A stretch of DNA of 9,858 bases, from assembly GCA_964513975.1 (NCBI GenBank), contig CAZEON010000049.1, forward strand, positions 1-9,858, written 5' to 3'. Position 1 is the first letter of the stretch. Every line of letters starts with the position of its first letter. Source of the DNA: CAZVBV01 sp964513975. GTDB taxonomy: Bacteria; Patescibacteriota; Gracilibacteria; UBA4473. Position numbers and translations under genes: made by a program. The notes beneath the pieces are model-generated. The model saw only the letters and a list, made by a program, of their open reading frames with translations, was not told the origin of the DNA and made no database searches. This document shows, piece by piece, positions 1 through 8,400 of the stretch.

Positions 1-86
1 CTTCTTTTTCTTTTTCTTCTTCTACCAAGTGTTGCGTTTAACCCTAAAATGTAGGTTCCAAATATAAAAACATGAAATAAAACAAT

Positions 87-115
87 TTGACATTCTTGCC
101 TAGTGAAACTAAGAT
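87..115 (+). promoter_or_regulatory. Candidate sigma70-type promoter (distal)
   Basis: A perfect -35 hexamer TTGACA (87-92) is followed by exactly 17 bases and TAAGAT (110-115), which matches four of six bases of the -10 consensus. Transcription would start near 122, giving a leader of about 105 bases to GTG 227. The good -35 and ideal spacing support it; the mediocre -10 weakens it. It could act in tandem with the element at 144-152. Confidence 0.35.
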
Positions 116-129
116 GCTCAGACTAGTTT
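106..129. repeat. Short inverted repeat in promoter region
   Basis: AAACTA (106-111) and TAGTTT (124-129) form a perfect 6-base dyad with a 12-base spacer. It lies between the two candidate -10 elements, and TAGT also occurs at 101-104. The position would suit an operator, but six-base dyads are common by chance in AT-rich DNA, so this is weak. Confidence 0.2.
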
Positions 130-143
130 TAATGGCTTGTTTA

Positions 144-152
144 TGGTATAAT
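144..152 (+). promoter_or_regulatory. Extended -10 promoter (proximal)
   Basis: TGG-TATAAT is a perfect -10 hexamer (147-152) with the TGn extension that compensates for a poor -35; the 17-base-upstream hexamer TAGTTT is indeed poor. Predicted start of transcription is about 158-160. This leaves a leader of about 68 bases before GTG 227, but only 4-6 bases before ATG 164, so the same promoter would give a nearly leaderless message if ATG 164 were used. Confidence 0.5.
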
Positions 153-214
153 ACCTTGATTCAATGAAGTTTTTACATAACCCTTTTCGAAATTTTCAAA
201 CCAGTTGGAAAAAC

Positions 215-220
215 GGAGGT
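215..220 (+). promoter_or_regulatory. Ribosome binding site that sets the start of gene 1
   Basis: GGAGGT is a full Shine-Dalgarno match, with six bases between it and GTG 227, which is in frame with the long reading frame. The upstream ATG 164 has no purine-rich element before it. This site is the main reason for calling the start at 227. Confidence 0.7.
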
Positions 221-226
221 ATTTTT

Positions 227-3200
227 GTGGAAGGAACTGTGGATGATGATGCTGCGAAAGCAGTCAATCAAGAAGCAGACAAGAAAAAGAAATTAAAACA
301 AAAAGAAACAGAAAAAAATGTTGATGCGATTCTTCGTAATCCTTTGGCTTTTTCTGTACGACATATCAAACAACTTGAAGGAGAAATTCAAGGGTTTGAT
401 GCTATGCAAATACGGAAGTTTCAGAATATAGTTGAGTATTATCTCACACTTGCTTCTCGAGATGTAAATAGTGCATCAGCACGAACACTTTTGAAAATAT
501 ATCAAAGTCCAAATCTTAAAAAGAATATTCAATCCAAAGTTCGGGAAACAATTGAGAAGATTGCTGATGACCAAATGGGAACATTCCAAAGAATTGTGCA
601 GAAGAAAACAAGTTTATGGTCTGATTCAGAAACACTACAAGTTTCAACGCTTTATCGGATATTTGAAGTAGAGGGGAAGGATTCAAAATTTAAAGATCTT
701 CTGATCGAAGCAAAGAAAAAATTAAAAGAAAAACGAGATGAATTTCTCGACCGTCTTGATGTTGCAGAGGTTGAAGGGCAAGTAAAACAAGTTATTGAAG
801 AAGGAAGTGTCCAACGACCACTGACGCAAGAAGAGAAATTATTGCTTTTAGAAATAGAAAAGATTTTTCCAAACAAAGAAACTGATTGGGAAGGGAAAGA
901 AAAAGAATACGAATACGAGCAGTGGAAACAATTGAAGACGAAAACACTCGAACTTCTTTTCCGTGATTTCGAGAAAGAACTTCAAAAACCACAAAATTCT
1001 ATTTTATGGGATGTTATTCAAGACGTTGAATTTTCTCCAGAAAGAGAAGAAGAAATCAAAACGATTACATTGCGTCGAAATGCAGCACAGTTTTTGGTAT
1101 TTGCACAAGAACAAGAAGTTCTCGTAAAAACTCATTGGAATCTTTTGAAAGAAATAGAAAAAGACGCAGAAAATCATTTTGCGCCCAAGACTCTTTCTCC
1201 GGAAGCAGAGATATCAGCTCTTGATTCAAAAAAATTAAATGATATTGAAGAAAAGAAAAAATCCATTGAACAAAAAAAGAAAGAAACGGAAGACACTCTT
1301 TGTAAGAGTGCAATTGAAAAAAGTTCAATAGCTGAAGAACCAACAGGACAAGATTCACGAGTTATTGAACTTGGAGAAAAATATACAAAAGCGATAGAGA
1401 AAAATCAAGCATCTGCAGAGGATTTGTCACAGGAGGAAATTGAGAAAGCACTTGCAGAAGAAAAACAGGCAAGAGAAGCTGTTATGAGTGCTGTGGATAT
1501 TACAGAAAAATCACAAAAGGCTCTTACAGAACTTGATAAACAAATCGATGCATTGAGAACAAAACAGGACTTACTTGGAAAAGAAAGCAAGGCTTTTCAG
1601 AAATATAACGAAATGTATGGGAATCCCTTGGAGAGGTCGGTAGAAATTTCAGATGTTTTTGTAAAAAAACTAGAGGAAAGAGTTCAATCACATGCATTAA
1701 GAGCTTCAGACTTAGATGTGTTATGGGAGATTCAAAATGATACAGAAGCAAAACAAAAATTCACAAAAGAAGTACCTACTCAATATGGAGAATTGCGTGA
1801 GAAATTCGAAGAAGTTTTATTCGAACCAAATGGTCACTTGGATCAAATTATTGAAGAACTAAAAACAGATTCACTTTCAGAGTGGATGGGGATTTTGAAT
1901 GAGAAATTATCAAATCTGACGTTGAAATCAAAATTGAAAGAAAAAGGATTCGATATTACAGAAGTATTCAAAGAACAGACTCAAGGGAATATTGCTATGG
2001 ATACAAATGGTCTATTAGAAGGGGCTAAATTGCATTTTCGAGATAGAATCAAGGAACGACTTGAGAAATCAATTATGAATATGCACAAAGAAGATGAGCG
2101 AGAAAAAGCAAAAGAAATATTGGGAGCTTATTGGGACAATGCAACGGTAAGAGTTGAATCCAAAAAAGATCTTGATGATTTGAAAGGAAATGAGGATTGG
2201 TATTTAGCAATGAAACAATCGACAAATCTTTCCGTCGAACAAAAACGGGAGAGTTACAATAAAATTATTGATGACAAACAAAATACGCGACTATATAAAG
2301 ACGAAGAAGGGGGAAAGGAAAAAGAACTTCTCAAGAAATCTTTTGATGTAAGCGAAGGGCATCTTCGAAAAGGGAAAGTTATAGAAGATAAAGAGTATGG
2401 AAAAGTTTTTATTCCAGGAAAAGATGATTTGGCAGAGCTTTCGATTAAAACACAGCGGAATCAAGAACAAATCAAAAACACAACATATACGCTTCAAGGG
2501 AAATTGAGAAATTTCCAAAAGAAAATTGAAACGTTTTATAGAACAAAAGAACTCGAACGAATAAATCTTTCTTTTGACCAAGAAACACTTGCTGACGATT
2601 TAAGGACTATAGTAGCTTCTTGGCCAGGAGAGAAAGGTATTCTCAACCAAAATATTGCAGAACAAAAAGCGCTTTGTATTGAGCATGCTGATGGACATCC
2701 ACAAAAAAAAGAATTTATAGATCTTTTTGTAAATGAGCATTTTGGGAAAATTGAAACAATTGTTTCTTATACAGATGATATTTTTTCTGAACTAAAGGAA
2801 GAAGCAGAAAAGACACAATATCAATTAGACGGTTCGAAAGAATACTTTTTTGAACTCGGAGAACAACTTGGACTGATTTATAACCACTCAAATTTCAGGG
2901 ATGGACTTATGGCACAAGAATCAGAAAGAATTCAAAAAGATTTCGAATCGAATGAAAAAGTTGTCAATTTTCTTAAACAAGAAAAACTTTTTAAAGATAA
3001 AGATGAATTTAAAACACGGTTCCGTAGTTTAAGAGGTACGTATAATTCAAAATTTCAACAATATAGAAAAAATATAAATGCAGCAGATCGTATTATAGAA
3101 AAAGACATAGGGTTTAATGATGGTGATTTTGTTGAAAAATATGGAATGGATAAGAGCGCTGCTCGGAAAATTATTCAATCACACTTATTACAGCAAGATA

Positions 3201-5203
3201 CTTTTGAAGACAATTGGAAAAAGTTTACAAATGGAAATGCAGAAACAAGCTTCGAAGACGATTGGTTTAATGAATATGAACAATCTGTCAGAGAAAATGA
3301 TGAAACAAAAATGAATGCTGTCCTTGATAAATTGAAGAGCATTGAAAATATGGCAGACATTGTCGAAACAGCAGAAATAAGCTCAGCAAGATTGGCGGAT
3401 TTTTTGAGAGAATACGAAAAACAGAAGAAAAACAAATCTTTCTGGAATTTTGAATTAAATAAAACCGCATTTTCAATCTATGACATTTATCGGGTTATAA
3501 AAGAATCTTTTGATGCACAAGAAAAACACTGGAAACGAAAATCGGACAGAAGTGTAGCCGAGATTGGGATTAATTTCTGGGGGAAAGATAATCGTTGGGG
3601 GCGAGAGTTCTCGCGAATGCAAGAGGAATCAGAAGAAACTCGTTATAAAGAATTTGAAACACAGTATAGAGATAGTCCAGGATGGGTAATTCTAGAAGCT
3701 ATTAATGGATCAAAAAATAAAGATATGGTTCGTGGATGTATCAATCTTTTGTCAGAGAAGGGATTTCTTAATTGGGAGGATCCTATTCTTTGGAGAGCCT
3801 TTAATAAATTATCAGGGCATACATATTTCAACATTCCAGAGGATCAATCTCTTTCGCCACATCAAATTAAGGAAAAAGTAAAAATAGCTTGTGAAAATAT
3901 CTGGACACCAGAAGTTTTCCGACAATGGGACACAGGGCTTGATGGAAATCTCAAGAAAGCAAAAGAACAATTCGATGGAGATTTCGCAAAATATGAAAAT
4001 GACGATAAACCTCGAACAGCTATTTTGGCAGGGATGCTTCAGAAATGGAGTCGAGGAGAATCAGCAGGAGTCGATCCTGCACAGTATGAACACTTTCTTT
4101 TCGCAGCATTTCGAGATGGGAAAATGAACGGACAACCAGACCAGAGATGGTACTTCCTTATTATGGGGATTGCAACGAGAAATCCTCGTACAGGACAATC
4201 ATTACTTTCAAAAGATGCCTTAATGAGGGTGAATAAAGAATTCTTACAACGGTTCCCATTTGTAGATTTTTTAGCGGACAAAGAGTCGCCAAAACTTAAT
4301 GGGCGAATTGTTCCAGAGAGAACACCGGGAACAGAAGGAAAAAGTACACTCTGGACAGAACATGATTATAAATGTTGGGCAGAAATGCTCGGAACAGGAA
4401 ATGGATCATTCAATCCAACCACTCCTCCAGCAAATGATCGAGCGGAATCATTCTTTTATCAGGTTATTAACGAATCGATTACTTGTAAACAACGTGTTCA
4501 ACGTATGGGGCATTTTGCACAAGCTCCCGATCATGACGATGGAGTAAACTATCAATCCGTTTGGGACCAAAGTCGTATTATCGAGAATATTAATCTTGAA
4601 TCATCTGGACTTTCAAAACTATCAGAGGATTTCTGGAGAAGTTGGTTATCTGGTTTTGATAAATATGTGTTAAATAAAAAAGCAATGATTGATCATGGAG
4701 ATATGGAATGGAAAGGGCAAGAGCAATGGGATGGATCAGAGGGAGATCGGCATCGGCATCTTCGGGAAATTGGAAAGAGTGTGAAAGTAGCACTCTCAGT
4801 AACACAATTGCTTCAAGGAAATAAAACAACGGCACGAGGGGCAACAACATTTGATAATGATGAATGGGCAAAAGATTCACAGTATTCGAAGCCTGCTGAA
4901 CCAAACAGAAAGTGTATTAACAATTTTTCAAAATTACTTCTTGCAGAAGGTGGAGAAGAAGGAGAATATTATGAAGAAATTTTCGATTTCCAGTCACGAC
5001 AAAAATTTGGTGCTAATGTGAAGGATCGAGAGGAAGGTCCACATAAAAATGAATGGAAAGGAATTAACACGAAAGTAAAAAAATTATTAGATGATGAGGA
5101 GTCAGATACACGGTACTTCAAAGATACGCCTCTTATTGAAAAAGCACTGAATACATATTGTGCAAACTCAAAAAACCCGATTCCAGACTATCTTGTTATT
5201 TAA
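227..5203 (+). CDS. Giant charged coiled-coil protein of unknown function
   Basis: I do not recognise this protein. It has 1658 residues from GTG 227 (1679 if ATG 164 is used) and ends in TAA. No signal peptide or membrane segment is visible, so it is probably cytosolic. The first ~30 residues are Asp-rich then Lys-rich. Most of the first ~1070 residues is highly charged and helix-prone, with clear coiled-coil stretches around 334-365 (repeated EKKK/EQKKK heptads) and 402-458. From about 1070 the character changes: the last ~590 residues hold about 20 tryptophans, more Gly/Pro and His/Asp clusters (P-D-H-D-D-G near 1435, then D-H-G-D and D-R-H-R-H-L), which reads like a folded, possibly enzymatic or metal-binding domain after a helical stalk. 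Eight cysteines are scattered, none in CxxC pairs. Codon use matches gene 2. A structural or scaffold role is conceivable but unproven. Confidence 0.93.
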   Translation: MEGTVDDDAAKAVNQEADKKKKLKQKETEKNVDAILRNPLAFSVRHIKQLEGEIQGFDAMQIRKFQNIVEYYLTLASRDVNSASARTLLKIYQSPNLKKNIQSKVRETIEKIADDQMGTFQRIVQKKTSLWSDSETLQVSTLYRIFEVEGKDSKFKDLLIEAKKKLKEKRDEFLDRLDVAEVEGQVKQVIEEGSVQRPLTQEEKLLLLEIEKIFPNKETDWEGKEKEYEYEQWKQLKTKTLELLFRDFEKELQKPQNSILWDVIQDVEFSPEREEEIKTITLRRNAAQFLVFAQEQEVLVKTHWNLLKEIEKDAENHFAPKTLSPEAEISALDSKKLNDIEEKKKSIEQKKKETEDTLCKSAIEKSSIAEEPTGQDSRVIELGEKYTKAIEKNQASAEDLSQEEIEKALAEEKQAREAVMSAVDITEKSQKALTELDKQIDALRTKQDLLGKESKAFQKYNEMYGNPLERSVEISDVFVKKLEERVQSHALRASDLDVLWEIQNDTEAKQKFTKEVPTQYGELREKFEEVLFEPNGHLDQIIEELKTDSLSEWMGILNEKLSNLTLKSKLKEKGFDITEVFKEQTQGNIAMDTNGLLEGAKLHFRDRIKERLEKSIMNMHKEDEREKAKEILGAYWDNATVRVESKKDLDDLKGNEDWYLAMKQSTNLSVEQKRESYNKIIDDKQNTRLYKDEEGGKEKELLKKSFDVSEGHLRKGKVIEDKEYGKVFIPGKDDLAELSIKTQRNQEQIKNTTYTLQGKLRNFQKKIETFYRTKELERINLSFDQETLADDLRTIVASWPGEKGILNQNIAEQKALCIEHADGHPQKKEFIDLFVNEHFGKIETIVSYTDDIFSELKEEAEKTQYQLDGSKEYFFELGEQLGLIYNHSNFRDGLMAQESERIQKDFESNEKVVNFLKQEKLFKDKDEFKTRFRSLRGTYNSKFQQYRKNINAADRIIEKDIGFNDGDFVEKYGMDKSAARKIIQSHLLQQDTFEDNWKKFTNGNAETSFEDDWFNEYEQSVRENDETKMNAVLDKLKSIENMADIVETAEISSARLADFLREYEKQKKNKSFWNFELNKTAFSIYDIYRVIKESFDAQEKHWKRKSDRSVAEIGINFWGKDNRWGREFSRMQEESEETRYKEFETQYRDSPGWVILEAINGSKNKDMVRGCINLLSEKGFLNWEDPILWRAFNKLSGHTYFNIPEDQSLSPHQIKEKVKIACENIWTPEVFRQWDTGLDGNLKKAKEQFDGDFAKYENDDKPRTAILAGMLQKWSRGESAGVDPAQYEHFLFAAFRDGKMNGQPDQRWYFLIMGIATRNPRTGQSLLSKDALMRVNKEFLQRFPFVDFLADKESPKLNGRIVPERTPGTEGKSTLWTEHDYKCWAEMLGTGNGSFNPTTPPANDRAESFFYQVINESITCKQRVQRMGHFAQAPDHDDGVNYQSVWDQSRIIENINLESSGLSKLSEDFWRSWLSGFDKYVLNKKAMIDHGDMEWKGQEQWDGSEGDRHRHLREIGKSVKVALSVTQLLQGNKTTARGATTFDNDEWAKDSQYSKPAEPNRKCINNFSKLLLAEGGEEGEYYEEIFDFQSRQKFGANVKDREEGPHKNEWKGINTKVKKLLDDEESDTRYFKDTPLIEKALNTYCANSKNPIPDYLVI

Positions 5204-5218
5204 ACAATTGAGAATTGT
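5204..5218 (+). terminator. Small hairpin just after the gene 1 stop
   Basis: ACAATT-GAG-AATTGT is a perfect 6-bp stem with a 3-base loop beginning at the base after the TAA. The stem is AT-rich and no T-run follows (the next bases are GGGAAATAAAAAG), so it is at best a weak terminator or a 3'-end stabilising structure. Confidence 0.2.
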
Positions 5219-5285
5219 GGGAAATAAAAAGAATTTTAGTAATCAGTCAGAGGTTTATTTCTTTACTATTTTCTCTTGAAAAAGA

Positions 5286-5309
5286 AAGGGAATTTTTCTT
5301 GAATTCCTT
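5286..5309 (+). terminator. Possible weak terminator hairpin
   Basis: AAGGGAATT (5286-5294) pairs with AATTCCTT (5302-5309) in an 8-bp stem with one bulged G and a 7-base loop, followed by CGTTTAAAA. The T-run is only three bases long, so termination would be inefficient; partial read-through into gene 2 is possible. Confidence 0.22.
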
Positions 5310-5413
5310 CGTTTAAAACTGCACAATAAGGCGGAAAACAAAATCCCACTTTCCCCCATGTTTTTCTTTGTAAAACAAAAAATAAACAAAAAGATATCAG
5401 CTAAAAAAAAATT

Positions 5414-5427
5414 CCTTCCTTGGGAGG
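5414..5427 (+). promoter_or_regulatory. Gene 2 ribosome binding site folded in a hairpin
   Basis: GGAGG (5423-5427) lies eight bases before TTG 5436. The same five bases can pair with CCTTC (5414-5418), with one G-U pair, across the tetraloop CUUG (5419-5422); two further G-U pairs could extend the stem. The Shine-Dalgarno is thus part of a local hairpin. The site supports TTG 5436 as the start, and the fold suggests tunable translation. A run of six G (5426-5431) fills part of the spacer. Confidence 0.5.
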
Positions 5428-5435
5428 GGGGTTTC

Positions 5436-8400
5436 TTGAAGCTATTGGTGAATTTTGTCCCTACACAGGTAGGGAACTTGTGGAGTATTATTTCTTCTCG
5501 AAAGTATATTTGGAAAAAGCGCTTAGCAGTGCTTCTTATTGGGGTATTACTCACTCCAAGTTTTACGCCTCCAGCACATGCTCTTTTCGGATATTGGAAA
5601 TCTCCGACGGTTCCAGATGTTGGACGAGAGAAATTGGTATCGATTTTAGTTGAAGAAAGTTTGCTCGAGAATATTAAATTAAAGAACAAAATCGAGAACT
5701 ATGCATCAAATGTACAGGAAAATATTAATGGAGAGGTTGTTCTTATACCTATTCCCCAAGACGCTTCACCACTGGATATTTACGAAGGAAATGCGCATTT
5801 GTACTTTTCAGGAAAAGATTCAGATGGACGTTCACAACTCGTGGGAACGATCTTTGTAGGAGATGTGCCACTCCCAATTGTAGAGAAAGAAGGGAATCTA
5901 TGGCCAACGATTTTTCCGTATGTGGACTTCGAAGATCCTGTCTATAATTGGGATTATGAAAAAGAACGCTTTGTTTTTCGAGGGGGAAGTCATCAAGCGG
6001 AAGTGTGGCATGGAGTGATTCGTTCAGATCCGCGTCATGACGGGGGATGGGACGCAAAAAAATTAAAAGATTTTCGAGAAAAAGAACTTATTGCGTTCTT
6101 TCAAACAAATGAACAAGTGAACAGCGGAAGCGTCACGTATGACAAGAATATTTTTTCAGCAGATCTTATTACAGACCAAGCAAATGGACTGGGAGAAGTT
6201 CCAATGCAGCACTATGAGAATTGGATTAATAATATCGAAGACATTGCTTATTTACGATACACCAAGCACTGGGCGGCAGAAACAATGGGCAATCTTGATA
6301 CGGAAAATATTATCGACACAGCGATCCTTCCCGACAATATGAAACCGCCTGCGGGTTCACAGAGTGCAGAAAGCATGATGGGGAGTGTTCCCGATATTCA
6401 TACAAAAATGATTATCGAAACAGGATTGAAGCGATATGTTGAAGCGTGGAAAGAAAAACTTTCGATTGATAACACAGAGATTGAAAAAATAGGTCGTTGG
6501 GGTCCTGAGGACATAGAAAGTACGATTATTCTTATTTCACAAAAAGATGAACGATCGGCAGTAAACCTGAAAAATTTCAATGATCTTCTAGATTCGATAT
6601 TAAACACAGCCATTGTGGCGAAAAATGTGTCAAAGGATATAAAAGTAAAAACAACAGAGAACGTTCCTATTTCTTATATTATTCCACAGATTCCTCCATT
6701 GGAGGATATTGCAATGGTTCAGGATAGAGACAAAGAAATGTATTGGAATGGGATTTCTCGAGCAGATATGACCATTACAGATTGTTCAATTCTTCGAGGA
6801 AGCCCGAGAACGACAGCACATCCACATGCACAAATGGTGGAAGCGAATCGTGCTTACAATCCATTAACCGCGGATCCAGATTATCCAACGGAAGCGGATC
6901 CAGATTATCTTTGTGAAAACATGAAACCACCACTTGGATCAGATCCTGATTGGACAGCCTATAGTGAGTGGTGGGAAGAAGATAAGGATGAAGACGAGAC
7001 AGAGAATTACATCGACATTGGAGAAGATGTGTATGAAGGTTGTTGTGCAGTTAATGCAGAGTTTCTGGAGGGATCATTTGAATATGTAAATAATTATTGT
7101 GAAATTGGATCAGAGTGGGTGATTCGTGATTATAAAGGATTGGGTGAACTTACTCCGTATCCACCAGCCGCGAACGATGATCCAACGTTAGATAATCAGT
7201 ATCGTGAGCATGTTGGGGCAACAGAGTCATTATTTGATATCACCGCGACAAAAGAAGTTCTTACCGGACAAACAGGAGCAGAAGGATGTGAGACAATTTT
7301 AGATCAAGATGGGGATCATGCAATGGACTCCTTGTCGTTCCACATAGAACCAACCGATAGCACTATTTCTGCACAGATGGAAAACATGGGAAGTATTGCT
7401 ATGCCGGTAGATAAACCACGAGGATTTTCTTTTTATGATGAGCAATGGGACTTTCATCGTATTAATTATTTTAATGTTTTTGATCTTATTGGACGACATA
7501 AAGAAGTAGCGGATGAAGACGCTCGAAGAGAAATTCTCGAACAAGAAATTCTTGATAGATTGCAAGAGAAAATTGAAGAATTAAATGACATTATTCGAAA
7601 CAATGCAACAGAGAACACGAACCTGATTGAAACGACCATTTTTGATGACTATACAGGGCACCTAGATGATATAGTAGACTCTCTTATTTGGATCGATAAA
7701 AATATCGAAGAAAAAAATAGACTCATGCTTGAAACGGCCTTTTCTCCGTTGAAGGATGCGAAAAAGTTCCTCTTTGATGATGAGTTTCATGATGGATATG
7801 AGTTCGTACAAATTACGGCTGAGAAGGCAGTGTCTGGAAATACTGGAGAAGAAGGTATTAGTATGGGATTCGAACAAGGAAATGCCCCAGACAGTAAGCA
7901 ATTTCAAGAGGCAAAACTAAAGGCGTCAGAATTTTCTTTTGATGATGGATCTGATACAAAAGATATACAAAAACAAGATGAAGAACATTTTGATTTTAGT
8001 GGACAGGAATCGAGTCAGGTAGCCTGCAATGGAAAAAATATTCTGACATGGTTTCCTTGTTTTATTGAGTGGTTAACCGCTTTACCAGAAATTTTTACAC
8101 AGCAGTTTATTATTCTTCCTGATCCACCAAAGGAGAGTAATAGTGATGATTCAGATACGTCTTCAGAAGAATCATCAAAACCAAATATACTCCCACCTTC
8201 TGACAACGATCCTTCAAATTTTCAAAATACGGTGAGCACAATAAAGACATCTGTTTCACAGATTCATATTGGGGCAGGGGACACAGATCCAGTTGTACTT
8301 GAGGCAGACTTAAAAAACAAAGCAGGAGGAACGATCCAATCAAGTGGAGACAGGGAAGTAGAAATAAGTTTCAGTAGTTCAAATGGAGAAAAGTTCTTTG

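Larger units (their letters stand above)
1..163. other. Upstream non-coding region
   Basis: No supportable gene lies here. All three forward frames stop within the first 67 bases (TAG at 52-54, TAA at 39-41, TAA at 65-67), so at most a short tail of an upstream gene could be present, and nothing in it is recognisable. The left edge, positions 1-23, is a pure C/T tract; it could be the U-rich end of a terminator whose stem lies outside the window, or the end of a coding tail. On the reverse strand one frame is open to the left edge but has no ATG, GTG or TTG. The AT-rich remainder carries the promoter elements annotated separately. Confidence 0.6.
5204..5435 (+). other. Intergenic region between the two giant genes
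   Basis: This gap carries no supportable gene; the reverse-strand frame across it (5255-5689) is low-complexity and overlaps the start of gene 2. It holds two weak hairpins, a run of nine A (5403-5411) and the structured ribosome-binding site of gene 2. No convincing promoter is seen; the best match is TTGAAA (5276-5281), 17 bases, TTGAAT (5299-5304), with two mismatches in the -10. An in-frame ATG at 5358 could extend gene 2 by 26 residues, but it lacks a Shine-Dalgarno sequence. Whether the two genes share a transcript cannot be decided. Confidence 0.6.

Noticed and set aside
1..120. Possible divergent gene start encoding a basic Arg/Lys tail on the reverse strand
   Set aside because: The only reverse frame open to the left edge has no ATG, GTG or TTG after its preceding stop, and the Arg/Lys run simply reflects the pyrimidine tract at 1-23.
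227..5203. Calling gene 1 an SMC/Rad50-type ATPase because of its coiled coils
   Set aside because: No Walker A glycine-rich P-loop, signature motif or Walker B is visible at either end, and the coiled-coil stretches are short and interrupted.
5420..5653. Short forward frame starting at TTG 5420
   Set aside because: It is a +1-shifted shadow over the start of gene 2; its start codon sits directly before the GGAGGGG run, leaving no room for a ribosome-binding site.
5255..5689. 144-codon reverse-strand frame across the intergenic gap
   Set aside because: It overlaps the start and signal-peptide region of gene 2, its sequence is unstructured Phe/Lys/Ser-rich, and it shows no recognisable motif. 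Homopolymer-rich DNA explains the open frame.
5583..6500. Naming the gene 2 head a C25 (gingipain) peptidase
   Set aside because: The motif order is suggestive, but no cysteine exists before residue 450 and no His-Gly/Ala-Cys dyad is visible, so only a loose fold resemblance is claimed.
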